From: Balaenoptera acutorostrata
Lineage: Eukaryota > Chordata > Mammalia > Artiodactyla > Balaenopteridae
Length of the DNA stretch: 64,000 nucleotides
Direction of reading: 5' to 3'
Assembly: GCF_949987535.1 (NCBI RefSeq)
Contig: NC_080070.1
Span: 10,102,016 to 10,166,015, forward strand
Shown: positions 1 through 12,058 of the stretch, piece after piece
Layout of the letters: every line of letters starts with the position of its first letter
Numbering within the stretch: position 1 is the stretch's first letter
Notes under the pieces: model-generated
What the model saw: only the letters and a program-made list of their open reading frames with translations
Database searches by the model: none
What the model was told of the DNA's origin: nothing
Translations under genes and position numbers: made by a program

Positions 1-1917
1 ACTACAGTTCTACAAAGAAAAGCACCTAGACAACGAAAAAACCATCATCTTGGAGAGAAGAAGGAAGCTTCCTTATGGAGGTGTGCTTCTTCAAATGAAC
101 CTTTGGAGGGCTGGACTAAAGGCCACTCCCACCAGCATTATGAGTGGTTAACTTATAGAACCTTTCCTGGGAAATTTTTATGAAAGAAACATCTGCAGTA
201 TTCCATTACGTAAAAATACTTCCAGCCTACAGAAGCACCTAAATGTATGCTGCCTTAATCTGCCCCACTTTATGCTTGTGGAATAAATACCAACAGGATA
301 CATGGTAGAAAAGCAGAAGCTGGTGCCTCTTTAGCAAGTGCCATCGGGACCCTATTTTCATAAAATTCTGATACATCGAAAAGAAAAGCCCAAATTAAAA
401 CAAAGCAACCTTTGTATTAAGAGTAGAGAACTCTGTGCTTTCTGCTCAGTTTTGCCGTGAGCCTAGAGCTGCTCTACGAAATAAAGTTTATCAATTAAAA
501 GAATGCTGTAAATAATTTTAGTAGCTAAATAAATGCCAATACCATCATTTAAAGAGAGCTCTTTAAATGGCTAAAAAGAGGTATGGTAGATATCAGAGGT
601 TGAGAAAATACTACATGATGCGGAGTTACAGATACACCGTAATTATTGTTAGTAATATTAGCCAACATGTATATAGTGCTTTACATTTTATAGGGAAGGC
701 AATTCTTGATGTAAAATGAAAAAGAATTCCTATACATTGAATTAATTCTTTTCTCCGGGTTCACAGAACAAATTAAATTTTAATCGCCCTTTTGACTCCT
801 GTAGACACCCTGACCCAAAATTCTTACTCATTTCTGAAAAATTCACTATTAAAAATGAACTCCTTGTTCAGGAGTGCTCTCTAAATTTGTAACTATCTGG
901 AAGGTTTAGTGACTTTAACTAATAATGGACTATTGGACTGCTTAGAGCAAATAGGTTTATTTAAAAGAAGTAGGGTTGCTGAGTACAGTACAGAGCACTT
1001 TGAATTTCCTCATTCCCTCTTCCTAGTAGATCCTAAAAGGGCTAATGTGAAGGTTGCAGAAACATGCTGGTTCTCCTTTAGGGTTTTGCCAGAGATTGGC
1101 TTTTCATGTGTATATGAAGAAAGTGATCCTGCCAAGTACAGTTAAATAAGATTCTTAGTAAGTATAGGAGCATAATACTTCTTACAGGTTGTATTGGGGA
1201 TTGGGGGGAGGGGCTTGGTAGGGTCAAAATCTCAGTAGTTGATTTCTAACTTAAATGATGTCAGGTCAAAGGAATGGTCATTGTGCCAAAATGTTTTTGA
1301 TTTTCCCATCTATGTATTTTAAATTCTATCAATAAACTTTTCCATTCCATCTCTTTAGTTGAATGCTTTGTTCTGTATGAAAATTCAATTTCTTCTTGCG
1401 GAAGTTACAGATAAAGTTTTACCAGTTTTTGCAGCCTTGTGTTGCATGGGCATCTAAAAGCATTTTCTGAGAGTCTGTATAGTGAAGAATAATTGTATGT
1501 GAGTGAAAGAAGAGAGCAATGCCAAAGGGGTAAAGAGCCGGAGAGAGGAACAATAAGAAAGCCCAAGACAAGGTACCCTTCCATTAAAGTTTTGCTCAAG
1601 ACTTTATTTGAGTTAATTACCTCCTTTATATGAAGTGTGATACCTTTATCCACGAGCATGGTGTACTGTGCATCACCTTGGCTATTCCATCCTGTTCAGT
1701 TCCGTAACTACAAATCATGGAATTCATGTGATGGATCATCTGATCAGGTCCTAGTGTACATGTGAGTGTAACATTCCTACAAATGCGTTAGTAGATGGAA
1801 AGACAGATTCCAAATAATCTGAAAGAAAGAAAACACAGTGTACACATACAACATTCTGTATCCTCTTCCCTATCAAACAAAACAAAAGAAAGAAACAAAT
1901 ACGTATTGATTCCATGA
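1..1917. other. Intergenic sequence, no gene recognised
   Basis: About 1.9 kb of AT-rich unique-looking DNA. The only longer open frames are 78 and 84 codons, on opposite strands, with no recognisable domain and no splice-site context that I trust. A short MIR-like stretch lies near 636-700 and is listed separately. Confidence 0.6.
636..700 (+). repeat. MIR SINE fragment (weak)
   Basis: The stretch reads like the MIR core, with 'agccaacatgtatatagtgc' followed by 'tttacattttatag'. It is short and diverged, and the call rests on that core only. Confidence 0.35.
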
Positions 1918-2175
1918 TAGGAAGTGTTGAGTATCTACCGTGTGCCAGGCGCAGCTCTAGACACGTGGCATATATCAGTGAATAAAAGAGATAAAGACCC
2001 TTACCCTAGAGAAGCATAATTTCTAGCAGAGAGAAGACAATATAAAATTAGCCTAATCAAAAAGCATTATCTAGGATGTTACAATGCTATGGAAAAAAGA
2101 AAAAGTAGGGCAGGATAGAAAGACTGGGAGTACAGGTCAAAGGGGAAATACACAGATTCCACGGAAAGGGTGATC
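1918..2175 (-). mobile_element. L2 LINE, 3' end
   Basis: On the + strand this reads as the reverse complement of an L2 3' end: 'gtgtgccaggcgcagctcta', then a match to the 'cagtgaacaaaacagacaaa' block ('cagtgaataaaagagataaa'), then 'gggcaggatagaaagactgg'. L2 is an ancient LINE, long inactive. This copy has no coding capacity. Confidence 0.7.
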
Positions 2176-2179
2176 AGTA

Positions 2180-3965
2180 ATTAATTTGTGAACACATATT
2201 CCTATGAATTGAAACACTCACATTTAGTTAGAAATGCAGTATTTCCAGGAAATTGTAGGAAGTAAGCTAAGTAAGGAATTACACTCTGACCACCTAGTTT
2301 AATTAACAGTGATCAATACTTATTAGCCAATTTTTCAGCCAGGAGCCCAGATCTGTAATATATGACTGAAGGCAGTGTATACAGTACGGGGTTTTTGCAA
2401 AATGGCATTCTGAGGCAGATCTGAAAGTAGCCCTTGAAATATGAAGAGGAAGGTGAAGAGGAAGATATCGGGATGAAAAGGATGAGTTCGAAGTGTCCTG
2501 GACTGCTTACGGAGAGCCAATCACAGGGCCTCGAGAAGAGTAAGTCGGTACTGAGTTCAGAATGAGAGGTCATTTTAAGTAGTCTGAAGTTGTCTGAAAT
2601 GCAAGCAGCAGAATACAATTGAGAACTCCTTAAAATCCTCTCAGGGTGGAGAGGGACAAAGGACACCGTCTTGACTTGCAATGGCTTGCACTTGAAATGA
2701 TAGACAGGCACTAAAGGTGATATTTTGATCTGAACAGAAGAGGTGTTTTAGTCCGAAGGTGAATGGCAGGATTTAGGGGGCTGATTAAATTGTAGCCAAA
2801 GCAAAATCTATGTTGCAAAATATCATTTGTCCTTTAAAAGAGACAGACTGAGGGATTTTAATGTGGTAAAAGGATGAGGACAGCTGTAATTTACTCAGCA
2901 CTGAAATGATAAAGAATAAAAAGACCATATTTAGACACCAAATTGGATTTTCACTGCAGAAAATGAATACCAAGAATGTAAATGTTCTTAATATGTTTCC
3001 TAATATCAGAAAGACTGCAAGGGGCATCTGGTGAAAATGAATTATAGATCATGCAGAAGTCTGTGTATAGAAAATAATAGTGTCAATAAGTGATTCATGA
3101 AAGAAAATTGAATCGATGCAAGCATTTTCACTTGAATCTCAAATATAACTTGGTTTGATCTTAACAGATTTTTTGTAAATGGTAGAAAATAAGAAAGAAG
3201 TTTCTCAAATTTGAGGATCAAACAAGGGAATAGAAAGAGAATTAAAAATGTATTTATCTACAATTTGATACCAGATGACCTGCCAAAGAATTCCTAAAGA
3301 AATTCATTGTGATTAAAGGGTTAAATTATGTTAGGATGTGACACCAGGGTTTAAAATAATGGCAGATCTGAGATCTGTACCCAGGTATGACTGACTTTAA
3401 GAACTTTGTTCTCATCATATCATACTGTCCTCATTGAAGGGAAAAGGAGGTCAATCAGGGTGCAAAAGATTTTAAATGTCAATTAATTATAATTTGATTT
3501 TATTGCACTAAAATATTTTCATAGAATAAAATGCATTGAAACCATGAAGTAGAAATCACAAGGAAGAAAAAACATTCACAATTTCATCATTTTATAAAGT
3601 GCATCTTTGGTTCTCTCTCCTCTCTCTCCACATTTGTATTCTTGTACATGTACATATATACATGTATATTACCTTTTATATACAATCATGTAGTAGTCAG
3701 AATGCTTATTATCTTACTTAAGGTAAAACCATAAGCATTTCCAATTCGTTGACTAACCTTCCAAACATCATTACTAATGCTGCAAAATATTCTATGGAAT
3801 TTATGAACCATTATTTATATAATATACATATAATAATTGTGAATTCATGTGTTTAAACATTTTGATAATTTTTAATACATTGTAGTTCTCATTTCTAATG
3901 ATGCTCAAACTGATCCAGCATTGACTATTAGGAGCTTCAAGAGTTCTTTTGACATTATCGCTGTC
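2180..3965. other. Unassigned intergenic sequence
   Basis: No family identified. Minus-strand open frames of 132 and 80 codons exist at 2313-2711 and 2785-3027. They are rich in Phe, Leu and Ser, lack recognisable domains and look like chance frames. A GA-rich stretch at 2440-2530 could be decayed L2 continuing from the copy to the left, but I cannot show it. Confidence 0.5.
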
Positions 3966-4189
3966 ATCTTTTCATTTTCTTTTTTGAATTTTATTTTATT
4001 TTATTTTTTATATAGCAAGTTCTTATTAATTGTCTATTTTATACATATTAGTGTATATATGTCATCCCAATCTCCCATTTCATCTCACTACCACCCGCAT
4101 CACCCCCCGCTTTCCTGTCTTGGTGTCCATAGGTTTGTTCTCTACATCTGTGTCTCTATTTCTGCCTTGCAAGCTGGTTCATCTGTACC

Positions 4190-7100
4190 ATTTTTCTAGA
4201 TTGCACATATATGCGTTAATATACAATATTTGTTTTTCTCTTTCTGACTCACTTCACTCTGTATAACAGTCTCTAGGTCCATTCACATATCTACAAGTGA
4301 CCCAATTTCATTCCTTTTTATGGCTGAGTAATATTCCATTGTATATATGTACCACAACTTCTTTATCCATTTGTCTGTCAATGGAATGCTGCCATGACCT
4401 GGCTATTGTACATAGTGCTCCAATGAACATTGGGGTGCATCTGTGTTTTTTGAATTATGGTTTCTCTGGGTTTATGCCCAGTAATGGGATTGCTCTCATA
4501 TGGTAATTCTATTTTTAGCTTTTTAAGGAACCTCCACACTGTTCTCCATAGTGGCTGTATCAATTGACATACCCACCAACAGTGCAAGAGGGTTCCCTTT
4601 TCTCCACACCGTCTCCAGCATTTGTTGTTTGTATATTTTCTGATGATGCCCATTCTAACTGGTATGAGGTGATACCTCATTGTAGTTTTGATTTTCATTT
4701 CTCTAATAATTAGTGATGTTGAGCAGCTTTTCATGTGCTTCTTGGCCATCTGTAAGTGTTCTTTGGAGAAATGTCTATTTAAGTCTTCTGCCCTTTTTTG
4801 GATTAGGTTGTTTGTTTTTTTAATATTGAGCTGCATGAGCTGTTCATATATTTTGGAGACTAGTCCTTTGTTGGCTGATTCGTTTGCAAATATTTTCTCC
4901 CATTCTGAGGGTTGTCTTTTCATCTTGTTTATAGTTTCCTTTGCTTTGCAAAAGCTTTTAAGTTTCATTAGGTCCCATTTGTTTATTTTTGTTTTTATTT
5001 CATTACTCTAGGAGGTGGGTCAAAAAAGATCTTGTTGTGATTAATGTCAAAGAGTGTTCTTCCTATGTTTTCCTCTAAGAGTTTTATAGTGTCCGGTCTT
5101 ACATTTAGGTCTTGAATCCATTTTGAGTTTATTTTTGTATATGGTGTTAGGGAGTGTTCTAATTTCATTCTTTTACATGTAACTGTCCAGTTTTCCCAGC
5201 ACTAATTATCGAAGATGCTGTCTTTTCTCCATTGTATATTCTTGCCTCCTTTATCAAAAATAAGGTGACCGTATGTGCATGGGTTTATCTCTGGGCTTTC
5301 TATCCTGTTCCATTGATCTATATTTCTGTTTTTGTGCCAGTCCCATATTGTCTTGATTACTGTGGCTTTATAGTATAGTCTGAAGTTAGAGAGTCTGATT
5401 CCTCCAGCTCTGTTTTTTTCCCTCAGACTGCTTTGGCTATTCGAGGTCTTTTGTGTCTCCATACAAATTTTAAGATTTTTTATTTTAGTTCTGTAAAAAA
5501 ATGCCACTGGTAATTTGATAGGGATTGCATTGAATCTGTAGATTGCTTTGGGTAGTATAGTCATTTTCACATTATTGATTCTTCCAATCCAAGAACATGG
5601 TATATCTCTCCATCTGTTTGTGTCATCTTTGATTTCTTTCATCAGTGTCTTATAGTTTTCTGAGTACAGGTCTTTTACCTCCTCAGGTATGTTTATTCCT
5701 AGGTGTTTTATTCTTTTTGTTGCAAGGGTGAATGGGATTGTTTCCTTAATTTCTCTTTCTGATCTTTTGTTGTTAGTGTATAGGAATGCAAGGGATTTCT
5801 GTGCATTAATTTTGTATCCTGCAACATTACCAAATTCACTAATTAGCTTTAGTAGTTCTCTGGTGGCATCTTTAGGATTCTCTATGTGTAGTATAATGTC
5901 ATCTGCAAACAATGACAGTTTTACTTCTTCTTCTCCAATTTATATTCCTTTTATTTCTTTTTCTTCTCTGATTGCTGTGGCTAGGAATTCCAAAACTATG
6001 TTGAAAAATAGTGGTGAGAGTGGACAACCTTGTCTTTTTCCTGAACTTAGAGGAAATGCTTTCAATTTTTCACCATTGAGAATGATGTTTGCTGTGGGTT
6101 TGTCATATATGGCCTTTATTATGTTGAGGTAGGTTCCCTCTATGCCCACTTTCTGGAGAGTTTTTATCATAAATGGGTGTTAAATTTGGTCAAAAGCTTT
6201 TTCTGCATGTATTGAGATGATTTTATGGTTTTTGTTCTTCAGTTTTTTAATATGGTATATCACATAGATTGATTTGAGTATATTGAAGAATCCTTGCATC
6301 TCTGGGATAAATCCCACTTGATCATGGTGTATGATCCTTTTAATGTGTTGTTGGATTCTGTTCGCTAATATTTTGTTGAGGATTTTTGCATTATATTCAT
6401 CAGTGATATTGGTCTGTAATTTTCTTTTTTTGTAGTATATTTGTCTGGTTTTGATATCAGGGTGATGGTGGCCTTATAGAATGAGTTTGAGGGTTTTCCT
6501 TCCTCTGCAATTTTTTGGAAGACTTTGAGAAGGATGGGTGTTAGCTCTTCTCTAAATGTTTGATAGAATCCACCTGTGAAGCCATCTGGTCCTGGACTTT
6601 TGTTCATTTGAAGATTTTTAATCACTTTGGATTTCATTACTTGTGATTGGTCTGTTCATATTTTCTATTTCTTCCTAGTTCAGTCTTGGAAGGTTACACC
6701 TTTCTAAGAGTTTGTCCATTTCTTCCAGGTTGTCCATTTTCTTGGCATAGAGTTGCTTGTAGTAACCTCTTAGGATGCTTTGTGTTTCTGTGGTGTCTGT
6801 TGTAACTTCTCCTTTTTCATTTCTAATTTTATTGATTTGAGTCCTCTCCCTCTTTTTCTTGATGAGTCTGGCTAATGATTTATCAATTTTGTTTATCTTC
6901 TCAAAGAACCAGCTTTTAGTTTTATTGATTCTTGCTATTGTTTTCTTTGTTTCTATTTCATTTATTTCTGATCTGATCTTTACGGTTTCTTCCCTTCTGC
7001 TAACTTTGGGTTTTGTTTGTTCATCTTTCTCTAGTTCCTTTAGGTGCAAGGTTAGATTGTTTATTTGAGATGTTGTTGTTTCTTGAGGTAGGCTTGTATA

Positions 7101-7999
7101 GCTATAAACTTCCCTCTTAGAACTGCTTTTGCTACATCCCATAGGTGTTGGATTGTCATGTTTTCATTGTCATTTGTTTCTAGGTATTTTTTGATTTCCT
7201 CTTTGATATCTTCAGTGATCTCTTGGTTATTTAGTAATGTATCATTTAGCCTCCATGTGTTTTTGTATTTTATGTTTTTTTCCCTGTAATTCATTTCTAA
7301 TCTCATAGCGTTGTGGTCAGAAAAGATGCTTGATATGATTTCAAATTTCTCTAAATTTACCAAGGCTTGATTTGTCACCCAAGATGTGATCTATCCTGGA
7401 GAACATTCCGTGTGCACTTGAGAAGAAAGAGTAATCTGCTGTTTTGGGATGGAATGTCCTATAAATATCAATTAAATCTCTCTGGTCTATTCTGTCATTT
7501 AAAGCTAGTGTTTCCTTATTAATTTTCTGTTTGGATCATCTGTCCATTGGTGTAAGTGAGGTGTTAAATGCCCCCACTATTATTGTGTTACTGTCAATTT
7601 CCTCTTTTAGAGCTGTTAGCAGTTGCCTTATGTATTGAGGGCTCCTATGTTCGGTGCATATATATTTATAATTGTTATATCTTCTTCTTGGATTGATCCC
7701 TTGATCATTATGTAGTGTCCTTCCTTGTCTCTTGTAATATTCTTTATTTCAAAGTCTATTTTATCTGATATGAGTATTGCTATTCCAGCTTCCTTTTGAT
7801 TTCCATTTGCATGGAATATCTTTTTCCATCCCCTCACTTTCAGTCTATACGTGTCCGTAGGTTTGAAGTGGGTGTCTTGTAGACAGCATATATATGGGTC
7901 TTGTTTTTGTATCCATTCAGCAAGCCTGTGTCTTTTGGTTGGAGCTTTTAATCCATTCACGTTTAAGGTAATTATCGATATGTGTGTTCTTATTACCAT
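4190..7999 (-). pseudogene. L1 ORF2 (endonuclease/reverse transcriptase), broken
   Basis: ORF2p nicks target DNA and copies L1 RNA at the nick. The reading starts at the ATG at 7999 (MVIRTHISIITLNVNGLK), the usual start of the AP-type endonuclease; its 'YAPN' motif is visible near 7640. It then passes through the RT palm, where FADD is visible at about 5900-5911 ([15 protein letters not shown]), with '[17 protein letters not shown]' just upstream (about 5950-6035). The C-terminal region includes '[15 protein letters not shown]' near 4890. The frame is broken into at least seven open segments (7999-7628, 7378-7061, 7142-6675, 6637-6365, 6170-5940, 5912-5202, 4968-4378) by stops and frameshifts. 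It is a dead copy. The C-terminal end near 4190 is estimated from homology, not from an open frame. Confidence 0.9.
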
Positions 8000-8057
8000 T
8001 TTCTTAATTGTTTTGGGTTTGTTTTTGTAGGTCCTTTTCTTCTCTTGTGTTTCCCAC

Positions 8058-8957
8058 TTAGAGAAGTTCCTTTAGCATTTGTTGTGAGGTGGTTTGGTGG
8101 TGCTGAATTCTCTTAGCTTTTGCTTGTCTGTAAAGTTTTTGATTTCTCTATCAAATCTGAATGAGATCCTGCTGGGTAGAGTAATCTTGGGTGTAGGTTC
8201 TTCCCTTTCATCACTTTAAGTGTATCATGCCAATCCGTTCTGGCTTGTAGAGTTTCTGCTGAGAAATCAGCTGTTAACCTTATGGGAGTTACCTTGTATG
8301 TTATTTGTCATTTTTCCCTTGCTGCTTTCAATAATTTTTCTTTGTCTTTAATTTTTGCCAATTTGATTACTATGTGTCTCGTCATGTTTCTCCTTGGGTT
8401 TATCTTGTATACGACTCTCTGTGCTTCCTGGACTTGGGTGGCTATTTCCTTTCCCATGTTAGGGAAATTTTTTATTATAATCACTTCAAATATTTTCTCT
8501 GGTCATTTCTCTCTCTCTTCTACTTCTCAGACCCCTATAACGCGAATGTTGTTGCATTTAATGTTGTCTCAGAGGTCTCTTATGCTGTCTTCATTTCTTT
8601 TCATTCTTTTTTCTTTATTCTGTTCCGCATCAATGAATTCCACCATTCTGTCTTCCAGGTCACTTATCCATTCTTCTTCCTCAGTTATTCTGTTATTGAT
8701 TCCTTCTAGTGTATTTTTCATTTCAGTTATTGTATTGTTCATCTCTGTTTGTTCTTTAATTCTTCTAGATGTTTGTTAAACATTTCTTGCATCTTCTTGA
8801 TCTTTGCCTCCATTTGTTTTCTGAGGTCCTGGATCATCTTCACTATCATTATTCTGAATTCTTTTTCTGGAAGATTGCCTATCTCCATTTCATTTAATTG
8901 TTTTTCTGGGGTTTTATCTTGTTCCTTCATCTGGTACATAGTCCTCTGCCTTTTCAT
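8058..8957 (-). pseudogene. L1 ORF1 (RNA-binding chaperone), broken
   Basis: ORF1p is the trimeric coiled-coil RNA-binding protein that packages L1 RNA. The start is at 8957 (MKRQRTMYQMKEQDKTPEKQ). An open coiled-coil segment follows to 8739 ('LRKQMEAKIKKMQEMFNKHL'), after which the frame breaks. The RRM and C-terminal region are still recognisable as DNA to a stop near 8058. Compared with the second L1 at 10047-11043, this copy lacks an extra 'LEELKNK'-type repeat in the coiled coil, so the two belong to different sublineages. Confidence 0.82.
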
Positions 8958-9853
8958 CTTGTCTATCTTTCTGTGAATGTAGTTTTTGTTCCACAGGCTG
9001 CAGGATTGTTGTTCTTCTTGCTTCTGCTGTCTGCTCTCTGGTGGATGTGGCTATCTAAGAGGCTTGTGCAAGTTTCCTGATGGGAGGGACTGGTGGTGGG
9101 TAGAGCTGACTGTTGCTCTGGTGAGCAGAGCTCAGTAAAACTTTAATCCCCTTGTCTGCTGATGGGTGGGGCCGTGTCCCCTACCTGTTGGTTGTTTGGC
9201 CTGACGTGACCCAACACTGGAGCCTACCAGCGCTCTTTGCTGGGGCTAATGGCAGGCTCTGAGAGGCCTACGCCAAGGAGTACTTCCCAGAACTTCTGCT
9301 GCCAGTGTCCTTGTCCCTTGGTGAGCCATAGCTGCCCCCCACCTCTGCAGGAGACCCTCCAACACTAGCAGGTAGGTCTGGTTCAGTCTCCTATGCCATC
9401 ACTGCTCCTTCCTCTGGGTCCCAATGCACACACTACTTTGTGTGTGCCCTCCAAGAGTAGAGTCTTTGTTTCTCCCAGTCCTGCCAACGTCCTGCAGTCA
9501 AATCCCGCTTGACTTCAAACTCTGATTCTCTAGGAATTCCTTCTCCCATTGCCAGACCCCCAGGTTGGGAAGCCTGACATGTGGCTCAGAACCTTCACTC
9601 CAGTTGGTGGATCTCTGTGGTATAAGTGTTCTCCAGTTTGTGAGTCACCCACCTAGCGGTTATGGGATATGATTTTATTGTGATAGCACCCCTGCTACCA
9701 TCTCATTGTGGCTTCTCCTTTGTTTTTGCATGTGGGGTGTCTTTTTTGGTGAGTTCCAGTGTCTTCCTGTTGATGATTGTTCAGCAGTTAGTTGTGATTC
9801 TGGTTTTCTCAAAAGAGGGATGGAAAGCATGTCCTTCTACTCCACCATCTTCT
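8958..9853 (-). promoter_or_regulatory. L1 5' UTR / internal promoter region
   Basis: About 900 bp upstream of ORF1 in L1 orientation, clearly more GC-rich than the AT-rich surroundings. In L1 elements this region holds the internal Pol II promoter. Its outer edge is the L1 5' start in reverse ('ctactccaccatctt') near 9838-9853. Most CpGs have decayed to TpG/CpA. Confidence 0.72.
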
Positions 9854-9988
9854 GAAATGGGTCTCTTATAGACATCATATATACAGGTCTTGCTTTTGTG
9901 TCCATTTAGCCAGTCTGTGTCTTTTGGTTGGAGCATTTAATCCATTCACTTTTGAGGTAATTATCAATATGTATGTTCCTATTACCAT
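9852..9988 (-). pseudogene. L1 ORF2 N-terminal stub
   Basis: The ATG lies at 9988, in the same context as the ORF2 start at 7999 ('attaccattttc' on the + strand in both). About 45 codons of endonuclease N-terminus follow. Homology to the 7860-7999 region ends within a few bases of the first L1's 5' start. No catalytic RT or C-terminal part remains. Confidence 0.8.
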
Positions 9989-10046
9989 TTTCTTAATTGT
10001 TTTGGGTCTGTTTTTGTAGGTCCTTTTCTTCTCTTGTGTTTCCCAC

Positions 10047-11043
10047 TTAGAGAAGTTCCTTTAGCATTTGTTGTTGAGCTGGTTTGGTGGTGCTGAATTC
10101 TTTTCACTTTTGCTTGTCTGTAAAGGTTTTAATTTCTCCGTCAAATCTGAATGAGATCCCTGCCGGATAGAGTAATCTTTGTTGTAGGGATGAAGCTACA
10201 ACCAAGATTATTACAACCTACAACCAATATACCACTATATATTTAAAGTGATGACTGTTATTCATCACTTTAAATATATTGTGCCACTCCCTTCTGGTTT
10301 GTAGAGTTTCTGCTGAGAAATCAGCTGTTAACCTTATGGGTGTTCCCTTGTATGTTATTTGTCGTTTTTCCCTTGTTGCTTTTAATAAGTTTTGTTTGTC
10401 TTTAATTTTTGTCAATTTGATTATTATGTGTCTCAGCTTGTTTCTCCTTGGGTTTATCTCGCCTGAGACTCTCTGCACTTCCTGGACTTGGATGGCTATT
10501 TCCTTTCCCATGTTAGGGAAGTTTTCGACTATAATCTCTTCAAATATTTTCTCACGTCCTTTCTCTCTCTCTCTTCTTCTTCTTCTGGGACCCCTATAAT
10601 GCGAATGTTGGTGCGTTTTTGTTGTCCCAGAGGTTTCTTAGGCTGTCTTCATTTCTTTTCATTCTTTTTTCTTTAGTCTGTTCTGCAGCAGTGAATTCCA
10701 GCATTCTGTCTTCCAGGTCACTTATCCGTTTTTCTGCCTCAGTTATTCTGCTATTGATTCCTTCTAGTTTATTTTTCATTTCAGTTATTGTATTGTTCAT
10801 TTCTGTTTGTTTGTTCTTTAATTCCTCTAGGTGTTTGTTCTTTAATTCTTCTAGTTCTTTGTTAAACATTGCTTGCATCTTCTCGATATTTGCCTCCATT
10901 CTTTTTCTGAGGTCCTGTATCTTCTTCACTATTGTTATTCTGAATTCTTTTTCTGAAAGGTTACATGTCTCCACTACACTTAATTGTTTTTCTGGGGTAT
11001 TATCTTGTTCCTTCATCTGGTTCATAGTCCTCTCCCTTTTCAT
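10047..11043 (-). pseudogene. L1 ORF1, second copy, broken
   Basis: The start is at 11043 (MKRERTMNQMKEQDNTPEKQ). The frame stays open for 149 codons to 10594 and covers most of the coiled coil, including two adjacent 'LEELKNK' units and a heptad-like 'ITEAEKRISDLEDRMLE' segment. A frameshift near 10590 follows. The RNA-binding/C-terminal part continues in another frame at 10511-10218 ('MGKEIAIQVQEVQRVSGEIN', 'QITYKGTPIRLTADFSAETL'). That part is ended by an inserted self-complementary stretch near 10185-10262 (listed separately). The normal stop position is preserved at about 10047. Confidence 0.85.
10168..10279. repeat. Self-complementary insertion inside L1 ORF1
   Basis: Arms 10237-10254 and 10262-10279 are perfect 18-bp inverted repeats (atatatttaaagtgatga) with a 7-nt loop. 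Just left, 'aatctttgttgtag' near 10171-10185 pairs with 'ctacaaccaagatt' near 10196-10209 with one mismatch. The homologous part of the first L1 (8185-8225) lacks this extra ~75 nt. It looks like a template-switch mutation that made a quasi-palindrome. Confidence 0.85.
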
Positions 11044-11928
11044 TTTGTCTGTCTTTCTGTGAATGTAGTTTTCCTTCCACAGGCTGCAGGATTGTAGTTC
11101 TTCTTGCTTCTGCTATCTGCCTTCTGGTGGATGAGGCTATCTAAGGGGCTTGTGCATGCTTCCTGATAGGAGGGACTGGCAGTGGGTAAAACTGGGTGTT
11201 GCTCTGGTGGGCAGAGCTCAGTAAAACTTTAATCCGCTTGTCTGCTGATGGGTAGGGCTGAGTTCCCTCCCTGTTGGTTGTTTGGCCTGAGGTGACCCAG
11301 CACTGGAGGCTACAGGCTTTTTGGTAGGGCTAATGGTGGACTCCAGGAGGGCTCATGCCAATGTGTACTTCCCAGAACTTCTGCTGCCAGTGTCCTTGTC
11401 CCCATGGTGAGACACAGCCACACCCTGCCTCTGCAGAAGACCCTCCAACACTAGCAGGTAGATCTGGTTCAGTCTCCTTTCCCTGGGTCCTGCTCCTTCC
11501 CCTGGGTCCTGACATGCACACTACTTGTGTGTGCCTTCCAAGAGTGGAATCTCTGTTTCCCCCAGTCCTGTTGAATTCCTGTAGTCAAATCCTGCTAGCC
11601 TTCGAAGTCTGTTTCTCTGGGAATTCCTTCTTCCATTGCTGGACCCTCAGGTTGGGAAGCCTGATGTGGGGATCAGAACCTTCACTCCAGTGGATGGGCT
11701 TCTGTGGTATAATTGTTCTCCAGTTTGTGAGTCACTGACCCAGCAATTATGGGATTTGATTTTATTGTGATTGTGACCCTGGTACCGTCTCATTTGTCTT
11801 TGGATATGGGGTATCTTTTTTAGTGAGTTCCAGTGTCTTCCTGTTGGTGATTGTTCAGCAGTTAGTTGTGATTTTGGTGCTCTCGCAAGAAGGAGTGAGT
11901 GCATATTCTTCTACTCTGCCATCTTGAA
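11044..11928 (-). promoter_or_regulatory. L1 5' UTR, second copy
   Basis: This 5' UTR is parallel to 8958-9853 and shares long blocks with it, such as 'gagctcagtaaaactttaat' and 'tttggcctgaggtgacccag'. The outer edge is 'ctactctgccatctt' near 11911-11925, the reverse of the typical L1 5' start. This gives two L1 promoter regions in the same orientation, about 2.07 kb apart. Confidence 0.72.
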
Positions 11929-12058
11929 CCAATCTCTTATATCTGATGGTGATGCCTTTCTGTTTTTCAAAGGAAGTCCTGCCATTTCAGCTGTTGTGAA
12001 CACTGTGGTCCTCTAGCCAAGTCACCACCATGGGTTTTTCCATCTTTTCTGTTTTTAA

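Larger units (their letters stand above)
3976..9853 (-). mobile_element. Near full-length L1 LINE (inactivated)
   Basis: A minus-strand L1 retrotransposon with all parts in order. From low to high coordinate these are: a T-rich run (the A-rich 3' tail, about 3976-4010), 3' UTR, ORF2, ORF1, and a GC-richer 5' UTR ending at about 9853 with the L1 5' start in reverse ('ctccaccatctt'). It is about 5.9 kb, close to the 6-7 kb usual for mammalian L1. Both ORFs are interrupted, so it cannot encode its own machinery. I found no clear TSD between the left flank (ending near 3975) and either possible right flank. Moderate decay and cetartiodactyl-type 3' UTR sequence suggest a lineage younger than the L1M remnants elsewhere in the window. 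It abuts a second L1 5' half at 9852-11928. Confidence 0.93.
9852..11928 (-). mobile_element. Second L1, 5' half only (3'-truncated)
   Basis: Same orientation as the L1 to its left, but it contains only a 5' UTR (11044-11928), ORF1 (10047-11043) and about 137 nt of ORF2 (9852-9988). Then it stops at the 5' end of the neighbouring L1. By eye it differs from that copy by roughly a tenth of positions, and it has extra coiled-coil repeats in ORF1, so it is not a recent local duplication. Loss of a 3' end is unusual, because target-primed reverse transcription normally truncates the 5' end. The missing ORF2/3' UTR is not found on the far side of the first L1. Confidence 0.88.

Noticed and set aside
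5689..6132. 147-codon + frame
   Set aside because: It is antisense to L1 ORF2 RT sequence; no independent support.
8282..8779. 165-codon + frame, hydrophobic, looking like a membrane protein
   Set aside because: It is the antisense shadow of L1 ORF1, as is the matching frame at 10619-11062. Antisense of Lys/Glu-rich coiled coil reads as Phe/Leu/Ser.
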